Shown: one piece after another, positions 1 to 7,090 of the stretch
Position numbering within the stretch: position 1 is the first letter of the stretch
Layout: the number at the start of each line of letters is the position of its first letter
DNA from: an uncultured Ruminococcus sp.
Lineage (GTDB): Bacteria > Bacillota > Clostridia > Oscillospirales > Ruminococcaceae
NCBI GenBank assembly: GCA_947175975.1
Contig: CAMWOX010000025.1
Location: 1-12,789, forward strand
Direction of reading: 5' to 3'
Length of the DNA stretch: 12,789 bases
Position numbers and translations under genes: made by a program
The notes under the pieces: model-generated
What the model was told of the DNA's origin: nothing
What the model saw: the letters and a program-made list of their open reading frames with translations, nothing else
Database searches by the model: none

Positions 1-61
1 TACCTATGGAACTTGATTTTTCTTTAAGAATCAATAATTATTACAAAAAAATAAGAAACGA

Positions 62-90
62 TTGCAATTTTTCTGGTTGTGTGTTATAAT
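62..90 (+). promoter_or_regulatory. Housekeeping promoter of the zinc-ribbon/Sel1 gene
   Basis: TTGCAA (62-67) and a perfect TATAAT (85-90) are separated by 17 bp, and a TGT immediately before the -10 box gives an extended -10. Transcription would begin near 97. This rules out the in-frame ATG at 79, which lies inside the promoter, as the start of the downstream gene. Confidence 0.82.
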
Positions 91-153
91 AAAAATAATA
101 AAATTCAGATGCCTGGCATCCGTGCAGGTGTCAATACAAAGGAGTTCGAGAGA

Positions 154-1176
154 ATGGCACAGAAAATCTGTTACAGCTGCGGTGCAAGACTTGCCAACAA
201 TCAGGTCAGCTGCAAAAACTGCGGCGCACACCAGTGGCGTAAAGGCACAGACAAAATGAGCATTGACAAACTGAAAGAACTGGCAGACGAAGAATATCGT
301 CAGGGCAGACTCGGTACGACAGAAGAACATAACCGACATATGGAAAAATCTATGTTCCTGTATTCTATTATTGTAGAAAAAATGACTTACATGGCTCCCA
401 AGCTTGAAACAATTGATCCTATGGAACGCTGCATTCACATGCTGGAGTATATTCTCATGCAGGAACGCCGTGCTAGCTTCCTGGGTGATGAAAGAAGACA
501 GGCACGTTACAGGGAATTGATGGAAAAGATCAAGAATGCAAAAGATAATCTGGTTTACGAACAGATGGAAAAAGCACATACCAGCGAAAAAGTCAAGCAG
601 AAAGCAGCAGAACAGGCGGCTGTGGAAACTGTACAAGAACCCGCAGAAGAATCTGTACAGCCTGTTGTCCAGGCAGCACCTGCTCCTACACCTGCCCCAG
701 TGCGTGATGCACTGGATGATCTGGTGGATTATGCATTGTTTATTGTTGAGGGTATGGACGAAATGGGCAGCTGGACATTCCTGGGCAAACCCAGAACTAA
801 GAATTATATGACAAGTATGCTCGGATTTCTGCGTGATATTAAAGGACGTATGAATACACTCGAACAGAAAGAAAAAGATGTACTTCTGCATGTGATGTTC
901 CAGGTTGCAGACAGCTACAAGAATGGCACATATCCATTCCCACAGAATCCGGACAGGGCGATTGCATGGCACAAAGAAGCATCCGACAGAGGACTTGTGC
1001 TGTCTCATCTTGCTATTGGTGAAATCTATCTCAATGGCAGCGGCGGTATGAGAGCGCAGCCGGAAAAAGCACTTGAATGGTATCAGAAAGCACTTGATGC
1101 AAACAGCTCCGATAAGATCAATGAGTATGCAAAGGATGCAATTGAGCATATCCGGTATACAATGAATAACATGTAA
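154..1176 (+). CDS. Zinc-ribbon protein with C-terminal Sel1-like repeats, function unknown
   Basis: This is a 340-residue, probably cytoplasmic protein with no signal peptide or membrane segment. The N-terminus carries a compact zinc ribbon, CxxC (C6, C9) and CxxC (C20, C23). A charged helical region follows (about 35-150), then an Ala/Pro/Glu-rich linker (about 151-185). The C-terminal half is helical and includes one or two Sel1-like/TPR-like repeats (about 247-320), recognisable from the 'NPDRAIAWHKEASDRG' and 'QPEKALEWYQKALDAN' stretches. Sel1 repeats usually form protein-binding solenoids, so a scaffold or adaptor role is possible but inferred. The ATG at 154 was chosen because AAAGGAG lies 9 nt upstream and the longer in-frame ATG at 79 lies within the promoter. 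The gene is monocistronic, with its own promoter and terminator. I cannot name it, and the specific substrate or partner is unknown. Confidence 0.88.
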   Translation: MAQKICYSCGARLANNQVSCKNCGAHQWRKGTDKMSIDKLKELADEEYRQGRLGTTEEHNRHMEKSMFLYSIIVEKMTYMAPKLETIDPMERCIHMLEYILMQERRASFLGDERRQARYRELMEKIKNAKDNLVYEQMEKAHTSEKVKQKAAEQAAVETVQEPAEESVQPVVQAAPAPTPAPVRDALDDLVDYALFIVEGMDEMGSWTFLGKPRTKNYMTSMLGFLRDIKGRMNTLEQKEKDVLLHVMFQVADSYKNGTYPFPQNPDRAIAWHKEASDRGLVLSHLAIGEIYLNGSGGMRAQPEKALEWYQKALDANSSDKINEYAKDAIEHIRYTMNNM

Positions 1177-1185
1177 TTTTACAAT

Positions 1186-1219
1186 ACTTCCGGAGCTGTA
1201 ACGTTCCGGAAGTGTTTTT
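1186..1219 (+). terminator. Intrinsic terminator of the zinc-ribbon/Sel1 gene
   Basis: The hairpin ACTTCCGGAGC (1186-1196) pairs with GTTCCGGAAGT (1203-1213), 11 bp including one G:U, around a 6-nt loop. T5 (1215-1219) follows. It lies 9 nt after the stop codon and immediately before the ribosome binding site of the next gene. Confidence 0.85.
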
Positions 1220-1237
1220 GACTTGAGGAGGATTTTT

Positions 1238-1852
1238 ATGACTGAAAAAGAGAAATTATTGGACGGGAAGCTCTATGATAGTTCTGATCCCGAATTAGTT
1301 GACATGCGGCAAAAAGCACATAGGTTGTCGCAGGATTATAATCAGACCTATGATATGGAAACAGAGAAAAGGAATGCAATTCTGAAAGAATTACTACCCC
1401 ATGCTGGTAAAGATTTATATTTGCAGTCTCCGGTACAGTTTGATTATGGAGAATTTACAACATTCGGAGACAGATGCTATGCGAATTTTAATTTAGTCAT
1501 TCTGGATTGTGCGACCATTACAATCGGGAATGATGTATTCATCGGCGCAAATTGTACAATCGCTGCGCCGATGCATCCGTTTCTTCCGGATGAGAGAAAT
1601 ATGCAGAGTAAACCTGATGGCAGTTTATTTAATCTGGAATATGCGAAACCCGTCACGATTCAGGATAATTGCTGGATCGCCTGCAATGTGACAATCTGCG
1701 GCGGTGTAACGATCGGTGCAGGAACAATCATTGGTGCAGGAAGTGTTGTTACCAGGGATATTCCTGCCGGTGTTCTTGCGGCAGGTAATCCCTGTCGGGT
1801 GATCCGGAAAATCACAGAACAGGACAGCATCCGGAATCTGGATCTATTCTAA
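1238..1852 (+). CDS. Maltose/galactoside-type O-acetyltransferase, left-handed beta-helix
   Basis: This 204-residue protein belongs to the LacA/Maa family of hexapeptide-repeat acetyltransferases, which move an acetyl group from acetyl-CoA to a sugar hydroxyl in the cytoplasm. The N-terminal Mac domain is present (about 3-58, with 'LLDGKLYDSSDPEL'). The beta-helix follows, with hexapeptide repeats such as 'ITIGNDVFIGANC' and 'GVTIGAGTIIGAGSVVTRDIP'. The likely catalytic histidine is H113 in 'APMHPF', and the family's closing 'AGNPCRVIR' is present. Length matches the family. The start at 1238 has a perfect AGGAGG (1226-1231) 6 nt upstream; the TTG at 1223 overlaps that site and is rejected. 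No promoter is evident between the upstream terminator and this gene, so it may be expressed by read-through. The natural acceptor cannot be read from the sequence. The stop codon interlocks with that of the convergent gerAC-like gene. Confidence 0.93.
   Translation: MTEKEKLLDGKLYDSSDPELVDMRQKAHRLSQDYNQTYDMETEKRNAILKELLPHAGKDLYLQSPVQFDYGEFTTFGDRCYANFNLVILDCATITIGNDVFIGANCTIAAPMHPFLPDERNMQSKPDGSLFNLEYAKPVTIQDNCWIACNVTICGGVTIGAGTIIGAGSVVTRDIPAGVLAAGNPCRVIRKITEQDSIRNLDLF
1849..1852. other. Interlocked convergent stop codons
   Basis: The four bases CTAA contain the plus-strand TAA of the acetyltransferase (1850-1852) and the minus-strand TAG of the GerAC-like gene (complement of 1849-1851). No terminator hairpin with a T run is visible for either transcript here, so the two messages probably overlap at their 3' ends. 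Confidence 0.9.
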
Positions 1853-2763
1853 TTTACGATAACGGAAATTTCCAGTTCGGGCTTGAAATCTTTGTTTAGT
1901 TCTATATTTTCATGCTCCAGAAGATCCTGCATACCGATCACATCAGCATTTGCCATGTGCATTTCTGAAATCGCCGCATGGCATTGTTTCAGAATCATTT
2001 CTTTGAGAATATTCCGAAGTTCTTCATGACTATCTTTTGTCTTGATTTTGATCTCATAATATAATTTCTGATTCTGAATCGTTTTTTTCAGTTTACAGGA
2101 TGCAATGGAAATATCCTGTTCACCGTCTGCTGTGTCCAGTGTCATAGTAAAATTTCCTGTATTCCGGCGCAGCCAGTACATGCCTTTAGCGGCGGCATCT
2201 GATAATTCCAGACATGCGCCGTCTTTATGAAGCAATACTAAGGCAGGATAATCTTGGGTTTCTTTCTGCATTGGAATCAATGCCGTTTCCCAGACACCTT
2301 GCCATTCCTGCAAGGCTGTGGATAATTCTGTGGAACTAAGCAAGCCGTTCTGTTCTGACATCCGGATCATATGCACAGTTGCTGTGCTGTCAGCATTTTC
2401 AAAGTAGGCATCCGGTTCTGTATACAGGATTTTACACGCTGGAGAAAGCCCCTGTTGGAATAATAATTCTTCTGTAGGATTTAGCGTGCATGTGCCGTCC
2501 AGACAGAGTAATTCTGTGTGTCCGACAAAGACTCTGCCGCCGTTGACGGATTCTTCACAGCGCAGGACTTCTGCAATACTCGCACCGGTTACGGGTTCTC
2601 GGGAATCTTCATCGAAGCCTTGGGTGTATAGGCTGAGTTCTTTGTTACAGGTCAGTCCGATTGCCTGTGTATACACCCGGTCGGCAATGGATTCTGTACT
2701 GCATCCGGTAAACAGAAATAATACTATGCTGAATGGAATACTGAAAAATAATTTTGTTTTCAT
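1849..2763 (-). CDS. GerAC-family spore germination lipoprotein (short form)
   Basis: This is the third cistron of a gerA-type operon: 304 residues with an N-terminal hydrophobic signal ending in 'LFTGC', so C21 should be lipidated and the protein anchored outside the membrane. The first mature region ('DRVYTQAIGL') and the C-terminal part, with its helix and 'ANADVIGMQDLL ... ELEISVIV', follow the Ger(x)C pattern. In Bacillus the C subunit is needed for assembly of the germinant receptor with the A and B subunits. At 304 residues it is clearly shorter than the usual 370-400, so the middle domain appears reduced, although no frameshift or stop is visible. Its ATG overlaps the gerAB-like stop as ATGA, and AGGAG lies 9 nt upstream, which suggests translational coupling. 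The lipobox has Phe instead of Leu at -3. Confidence 0.83.
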   Translation of the reverse strand: MKTKLFFSIPFSIVLFLFTGCSTESIADRVYTQAIGLTCNKELSLYTQGFDEDSREPVTGASIAEVLRCEESVNGGRVFVGHTELLCLDGTCTLNPTEELLFQQGLSPACKILYTEPDAYFENADSTATVHMIRMSEQNGLLSSTELSTALQEWQGVWETALIPMQKETQDYPALVLLHKDGACLELSDAAAKGMYWLRRNTGNFTMTLDTADGEQDISIASCKLKKTIQNQKLYYEIKIKTKDSHEELRNILKEMILKQCHAAISEMHMANADVIGMQDLLEHENIELNKDFKPELEISVIVN

Positions 2764-3803
2764 AGAAAATGCTCCTGGTCATAATTTCGAAATTCTGTTT
2801 CAGAATGCTGTTTCCGGATGGATTTTGCGAATTGTTTTGTACGAAGAAGCAGGGGGACTAAAAATGCCAGTACAGGAAGTGCGATGGAAGTAATCCCCTG
2901 TGTGGTGGGAAGATTGGTCATCCATGCCAGCAGAAGCATGATAAAAAGCGATGCAGGAGATGCATATCTGCTGATTGCGGGAAAGAGAATTTCCATAAGA
3001 TGTCCGACTACGCCAGTCTGCAATGTGATATGCATGATATAAAGCATGACAAATACCAGAATATATAAAGCATCCGCACGCTGTCCCTGCAAGGGTTGTG
3101 AGAGTGTGGTCAGCATAAAGAATGGATAGTCTGTCAGTTCTGTCAGCCGTCCGCTGACAGTAATGCTCAGGAATAGGATCAGAATACAGAATGCTGCCTT
3201 GCTGAGCAGATAGCTGTTGATTGCCAGGCTTCGTTTGATTTTTATTTTATCCAGCAGAATAAATGCGATTACCAGTTCACCGCTAAGGGCATTGTAGATT
3301 TGTACACCATCCCAGAATCCTGTTCTTTCCAGTGCAATTCGGCTAAGATCAATTCTTTTCCATGCACCTAAGATCAGTACTGCAATGGAGAGAAAAAATA
3401 ATCCCATTACAAAAGGTGCAGCTCTTGCTGTGGCACGTAATCCACAGGAGCTGGTATAGATACAGGTCAGCGTGATCAGGATTGCTGCAATCAGTTTTCC
3501 AGAAGTAGGCAATAACTGTGCCGGGGCAACATCCCAAAGCTGTACAAATCCCTGTGCGCCCCACAATAGAAAGAATGCAATATAGCAGATCCCTAGGATT
3601 TTGTGGGATCGGATCATTTTTTCAAAAGATCCCTGCTGTTTTGCCAGTGCCAGCATCGGCAGACAGAATAAGATCTGCATCAGACATGCCGCAGCAATTC
3701 CCAGGATCTGTCCTGTTCCGGAAAGAGCCGGGATGCAGATCACCGACCATGCGCCGGATAGTAATAGAATACAGAATAATTGATTACTATGAATTTTGTT
3801 CAT
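2760..3803 (-). CDS. GerAB-family spore germination permease
   Basis: This is a 347-residue integral membrane protein with about ten hydrophobic segments, starting at residues 8-30 ('LFCILLLSGAWSVICIPALSG'). It is related to amino-acid/polyamine permeases (APC fold), and in Bacillus the B subunit of germinant receptors contributes to recognising small-molecule germinants. Length is close to the usual ~365. The start at 3803 has GGAGGA about 5 nt upstream. It overlaps the end of the gerAA-like gene by 17 bp and the start of the gerAC-like gene by 4 bp, so all three should be co-translated from one message. The ligand cannot be inferred from the sequence. Identification rests on hydrophobicity, length and operon position together. 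Confidence 0.87.
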   Translation of the reverse strand: MNKIHSNQLFCILLLSGAWSVICIPALSGTGQILGIAAACLMQILFCLPMLALAKQQGSFEKMIRSHKILGICYIAFFLLWGAQGFVQLWDVAPAQLLPTSGKLIAAILITLTCIYTSSCGLRATARAAPFVMGLFFLSIAVLILGAWKRIDLSRIALERTGFWDGVQIYNALSGELVIAFILLDKIKIKRSLAINSYLLSKAAFCILILFLSITVSGRLTELTDYPFFMLTTLSQPLQGQRADALYILVFVMLYIMHITLQTGVVGHLMEILFPAISRYASPASLFIMLLLAWMTNLPTTQGITSIALPVLAFLVPLLLRTKQFAKSIRKQHSETEFRNYDQEHFL

Positions 3804-5271
3804 AATATTCCTCCACGGTGAAATTGCCGGATTGCATTTTACGGAAATTCACTCTTGTGGCGACATCCCGCATGGATCTTGCTACAAAGGGTGCAAGGGG
3901 AGCTGTTGCAGGAAAGCCGAAATTTTCCGTTGCGGCCAGATTATACAAAGCCAGCATACCCAGCAGACCAATTCCGAATAAGCCCCAGAGTCCGCCGGCA
4001 ATGATAAATAAGATTCTCAGAATAGTAATGGGTGCATTCAAATCCGGCGTGACAAATCCAGCGATTACGGAAATTGCAACCATCGTAAGCATGGGTGTGC
4101 TGATCAATCCAGAGGAAACAGCGGCATCGCCGATAATCAGACCGGAAACAATGCTGACTGCACCACCAACAGCTTTCGGCAGACGTAATCCGGCTTCCCG
4201 GATGATTTCATACATGATTAAAACAAAGATTGTTTCCACAGGAAGCGACAGTGGTGCTTCGGCTTCGGCTTTTGTCAGGATCAGCAGCAATGTGCTGTTA
4301 AGCAGTTCCGGATGATGCATGGAAACAGCAATATAGAATGCAGGTAGTAAGACGGCAAGCAGGAATGCAAGATATTTGATCCATCGGCTGAATGCTGCAT
4401 AGAATGGCTTGTAATTATAATCATCTAATGTTTGGAAGTTTTCAACAAATAGTTTCGGGATCACGATTGCAAACGGTGTGCCGTCTATGAGTAATGCGAC
4501 TCTGCCTTCCAGTAATTTGGAACAGAGAACATCTGGTCTCTGCGTCAGACTGACACTGTCAAAAATGCTTCCACGGCATTTTTCCAGAAATGCTTGCAGA
4601 TAGCCCGTAGATAGGACAGTATCTAATTTTGCGGCGGCAAGTTCTTTTTTGATCTGCCGGAGCAGTTGCGGCGGCACACGGTCTGTGAGATAGCATAGAC
4701 AAATATCTGTATGACTCAAGTTGCCGATCTGAGAGAGTTCAAATTTGAGCAGAGGTGTTTTCATTCTGCGCCGAAGTAAAGACATGTTTGTCCGAATGGT
4801 TTCGACAAAGCCCTCCTGTGCGCCGAGTATGTTTTCTTCGCCGGAGGGATCACTGATGCTGCGTTTTTCATAACCCTGGACACCGAATGCCAGGGCTTTG
4901 CTCTGCCCCTCAGCCAGCAGGATTACAAAGCCGGAGTGCAGTAATCTGAAAAAATCACCATAGTTTCTCACAACTGGTCTGTCGAGAGACAGCAGTAATT
5001 TTTCTTGAATATGAGAAAATAAATCTGTACTGGAGGACTGTGCCGGGATTCCGGTTAAAGGTTCTATGATCAGACTTGTCATGATTGTTGTGGAAAACAT
5101 TCCCTCACAGCCGCAGACGGCACAGTGGATGCCGCCGACTGTAATGGGATTGATCAGCAGATCGGAGCTGTTCTGTGCAATCTGCCGGACAAGTGCAATG
5201 GATTCTTCCAGATGTGCCGGAATGGCTTTTTTCTGGTAATCTTCTGATAAATCTGCGGGATTCAAATGCAT
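3787..5271 (-). CDS. GerAA-family spore germination protein
   Basis: This 494-residue protein is the first gene of the operon. It has a soluble N-terminal half (about 1-290) and four or five membrane segments (about 298-320, 343-360, 365-390, 394-412 and 415-445), the layout of the GerA/SpoVAF family. Diagnostic stretches are 'GFVETIRTNMSLLRRRMK' (154-171), 'EGRVALLIDGTPFAIVIP' (255-272) and 'YEIIREAGLRLPKAVGG' (354-370). Length matches Bacillus GerAA (about 480-500). The A subunit of germinant receptors is thought to form the channel-like core in the spore inner membrane. The start at 5271 is the only good ATG; AGGTGA precedes it at short spacing. An alternative is a SpoVAF-type protein, but the adjoining AB and AC genes favour a complete germinant receptor. 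Confidence 0.92.
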   Translation of the reverse strand: MHLNPADLSEDYQKKAIPAHLEESIALVRQIAQNSSDLLINPITVGGIHCAVCGCEGMFSTTIMTSLIIEPLTGIPAQSSSTDLFSHIQEKLLLSLDRPVVRNYGDFFRLLHSGFVILLAEGQSKALAFGVQGYEKRSISDPSGEENILGAQEGFVETIRTNMSLLRRRMKTPLLKFELSQIGNLSHTDICLCYLTDRVPPQLLRQIKKELAAAKLDTVLSTGYLQAFLEKCRGSIFDSVSLTQRPDVLCSKLLEGRVALLIDGTPFAIVIPKLFVENFQTLDDYNYKPFYAAFSRWIKYLAFLLAVLLPAFYIAVSMHHPELLNSTLLLILTKAEAEAPLSLPVETIFVLIMYEIIREAGLRLPKAVGGAVSIVSGLIIGDAAVSSGLISTPMLTMVAISVIAGFVTPDLNAPITILRILFIIAGGLWGLFGIGLLGMLALYNLAATENFGFPATAPLAPFVARSMRDVATRVNFRKMQSGNFTVEEYYEQNS

Positions 5272-5335
5272 TCACCTGCTTTCCGGATTTTGATAAATTG
5301 TTCTTTTCAGAATTATTTTTGCTGTTTTTTCCGGG

Positions 5336-5341
5336 ATTATA
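5336..5341 (-). promoter_or_regulatory. Possible -10 box of the gerA-type operon
   Basis: Read on the minus strand this is TATAAT, 65 nt before the GerAA-like start. The expected -35 position holds only an A/T-rich stretch, and no convincing sporulation sigma-factor pair was found. It is listed as a candidate only. Confidence 0.3.
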
Positions 5342-5373
5342 CAGGAGATATTTTTAAATTTTTAAAATTCTTG

Positions 5374-5402
5374 TTGCTTTTTGAGGAATTTTGTGCTATA
5401 AT
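5374..5402 (+). promoter_or_regulatory. Promoter of the CapA-like lipoprotein gene
   Basis: TTGCTT (5374-5379) and TATAAT (5397-5402) are 17 bp apart, with TGC just before the -10 box (extended -10). This predicts a start near 5409 and a short leader of about 34 nt containing the AAAGGA ribosome binding site (5428-5433). Confidence 0.82.
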
Positions 5403-5442
5403 AGTTCTAATTTGATTTTAGATCTGGAAAGGATGTTTTGCT

Positions 5443-6732
5443 ATGAAACGCTGTGCCGCATTTGTGCTTGCCATGCTTGTTCTGACAGGATGCAGTGCAA
5501 AGAAAACGGAATCAGAGGATTATATTATTGATATTTCCAGTATCGGGATTCCCGATCCAGCAGAAGAAACAACAGAACCGCCATTCCGGGCGACAAGCGT
5601 TCGCTTTGCCGCTGTCGGAGATAATCTGATACACTCCCGTGTGTACCAGACGGCACAGGCACATAATGATTCTAATAAGACAGAGTATGATTTTCATTAT
5701 TGTTATGAGAATATTGCAGACAGCATCGCAGAAGCGGATCTTGCATTTGTGAATCAGGAAAGCCTCATCTGTGGTGAGGGATATGAAGTGACAGGAACAA
5801 AGCTGAATTTTAATTCCCCCATGGAACTGGGAGATAATCTGATTGATATTGGCTTTGATGTATTTAATATCGGCAATAATCATATGCTGGATAAGGGAAC
5901 AGACGGTCTGGCGGCATGTATGACATACTGGCAGGAACAGTGCAAAGAACATGAAAAAATTGCTGTGATCGGCTGTTACAAGAATGAAGAGGATATGCAG
6001 AATTACAGGATTCTGAGATCCAAAGGTCTGAATATCGGGTTTCTGAGTTATACGCAACATACAAATGGTTATCATCTGCCGGAAGACTCGGATTTGCAGA
6101 TTGTTTATACAGATAATGAGGAACTCATGCAGCAGCAGATTCAGGAACTTTCAGAACAGACGGATTGTGTGATTGTCTCTGCACACTGGGGGGAAGAAGA
6201 TACCCATGAAGTAACGGATTCTGTGAAAGAACTGGCGCAGAAATTGATTGACTGGGGTGCGGATGTCGTCATCGGTACAGGTTCGCATACGCTCCAGACA
6301 ATGGAATATCTGACAAGGGCGGACGGCTCACAAGGCTTTGTGTTCTATTCACTGGGGAATCTTATTTCTGCACAGACGGATAATTTTAATATGGTCGGCG
6401 GTCTGGGAAATTTTGAGATATGTCGTGATACAGAGGGTGTCATTACAGTTGAGAATGTGACGCTTACGCCTTTGATTACACACTATGATTCAGGAATGGA
6501 AAATGTCCGGGTTTATCCTTATGATGCCTATACAGATGCATTGATTGAAAAGCATAATATTCCTTATGCGTCCGGAGGAACAGCTAAAAATTGGGACAGG
6601 GAAGTGATCGAGACGATTATTTCTGAGAATGTTCCTGCACAGTTCCGGCAGACTGCAAGACAGGATGCATCAGAAACAGAACCGGAATCCGAGGATGAGA
6701 CAGATTCTACAACTGATTCTGCGTCAGAATAA
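5443..6732 (+). CDS. CapA-family (PGA_cap) metallophosphoesterase-like lipoprotein
   Basis: This 429-residue lipoprotein has signal sequence 'MLVLTGC', so C17 should be lipidated. A short Thr/Glu-rich spacer leads into a CapA/PGA-synthesis-type domain (about 51-345). Motifs of the calcineurin-like fold are clear: 'VGDNLIH' (58-64, D60, N61, H64), 'NQES' (104-107), 'GNNHMLDKG' (144-152), 'SAHWGEE' (246-252), 'GTGSHTLQ' (278-285) and 'FYSLGNLIS' (301-309). In Bacillus, CapA takes part in poly-gamma-glutamate capsule synthesis or export. No capB, capC or capD partners are visible here, so an actual polyglutamate product is not supported and a general cell-surface polymer role is more prudent. 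The C-terminus (about 409-429) is a strongly acidic Ser/Thr/Glu/Asp tail. The gene is a single cistron with its own promoter and terminator. The start has AAAGGA 9 nt upstream. Confidence 0.92.
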   Translation: MKRCAAFVLAMLVLTGCSAKKTESEDYIIDISSIGIPDPAEETTEPPFRATSVRFAAVGDNLIHSRVYQTAQAHNDSNKTEYDFHYCYENIADSIAEADLAFVNQESLICGEGYEVTGTKLNFNSPMELGDNLIDIGFDVFNIGNNHMLDKGTDGLAACMTYWQEQCKEHEKIAVIGCYKNEEDMQNYRILRSKGLNIGFLSYTQHTNGYHLPEDSDLQIVYTDNEELMQQQIQELSEQTDCVIVSAHWGEEDTHEVTDSVKELAQKLIDWGADVVIGTGSHTLQTMEYLTRADGSQGFVFYSLGNLISAQTDNFNMVGGLGNFEICRDTEGVITVENVTLTPLITHYDSGMENVRVYPYDAYTDALIEKHNIPYASGGTAKNWDREVIETIISENVPAQFRQTARQDASETEPESEDETDSTTDSASE

Positions 6733-6762
6733 TTTCCAGTTTTCCAGATATTTTTTGGACAA

Positions 6763-6797
6763 CAGGTAAAATTTTTCCCTTTTTATCTGCTTTTTTT
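6763..6797 (+). terminator. Intrinsic terminator of the CapA-like gene
   Basis: CAGGTAAAA (6763-6771) pairs with TTTTATCTG (6781-6789), 9 bp with one G:U, around a 9-nt loop. T7 (6791-6797) follows. It lies 30 nt after the stop codon. Confidence 0.8.
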
Positions 6798-6880
6798 AAA
6801 GTACTAGAAAAAACTGTCGTCATTATGCACAAATGAAATATCTATTTTTCTATGTTTTCACCAAAATGTCAGAAATGCTC

Positions 6881-6909
6881 TTGACTTATTGTAGGTTTTG
6901 CTCTATAAT
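6881..6909 (+). promoter_or_regulatory. Strong promoter of the scaC-scaA-scaB cluster
   Basis: TTGACT (6881-6886) and TATAAT (6904-6909) are 17 bp apart, the best promoter in the window. It is the only convincing promoter found upstream of the three scaffoldin genes. Predicted transcription begins near 6916, leaving about 175 nt of leader before scaC. Confidence 0.87.
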
Positions 6910-6915
6910 AGTAGA

Positions 6916-7090
6916 TAGATAATTCGGGCTTTGTTGAGTTCTCATACTCGCTGATCCTGATCAGATAAGATTAATGGTGGAACAAGAGACAGATCTTAAA
7001 ATGAGGCATTTTTTTGTATGATCTGCATACGATCGTCTGCACGGTCGCTTGCGAGCATGAGCTTTAAAACAATCACAAGGAGGAACAAGA
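6916..7090 (+). promoter_or_regulatory. Long structured 5' leader of scaC
   Basis: About 175 nt lie between the predicted transcription start and the scaC ATG. Small hairpins can be drawn in series: GAGT/ACTC (6936-6949), CTGAT/ATCAG (6951-6964), TAAGAT/ATCTTA (6966-6998), AAAATG/CATTTT followed by more T (6998-7015), and GATCGT/ACGGTC (7031-7046, one G:U). The fourth, with T7 in and after its 3' arm, could be a weak attenuator. It does not match a riboswitch class I know. A perfect AGGAGG (7078-7083) precedes the scaC start by 7 nt. Confidence 0.5.

Larger units (their letters stand above)
5272..5442. other. Divergent intergenic region, gerA operon / capA-like gene
   Basis: This is 171 bp of A/T-rich DNA between divergently transcribed genes. 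It contains the plus-strand promoter of the CapA-like gene and a weak minus-strand -10 candidate. No clear palindromic operator was found. Confidence 0.7.

Noticed and set aside
1..60. Tail of an upstream gene at the left edge
   Set aside because: The A/T-rich bases show no coding character or terminator that I can support.
79..153. Upstream in-frame ATG at 79 as the start of the zinc-ribbon gene
   Set aside because: It overlaps the -10 promoter element, has no ribosome site, and adds residues lacking family character. The ATG at 154 has a proper AAAGGAG.
31..1149. Long 372-codon open frame on the minus strand opposite the zinc-ribbon gene
   Set aside because: It lies wholly antisense to a gene with promoter, ribosome site and terminator. 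Its Cys/Phe/His-rich translation looks like a codon-bias shadow and matches no family.
1223..1237. TTG at 1223 as the acetyltransferase start
   Set aside because: It overlaps the AGGAGG that serves the ATG at 1238.
5281..5370. Sigma-G-type promoter for the gerA operon
   Set aside because: A GTATA-like element exists on the minus strand, but no matching -10 element was found at the right distance.
6976..6983. GGTGGAAC in the scaC leader, resembling the T-box core
   Set aside because: The leader is too short for a T-box stem I, no matching antiterminator/terminator pair is present, and the flanks do not fit the T-box consensus.
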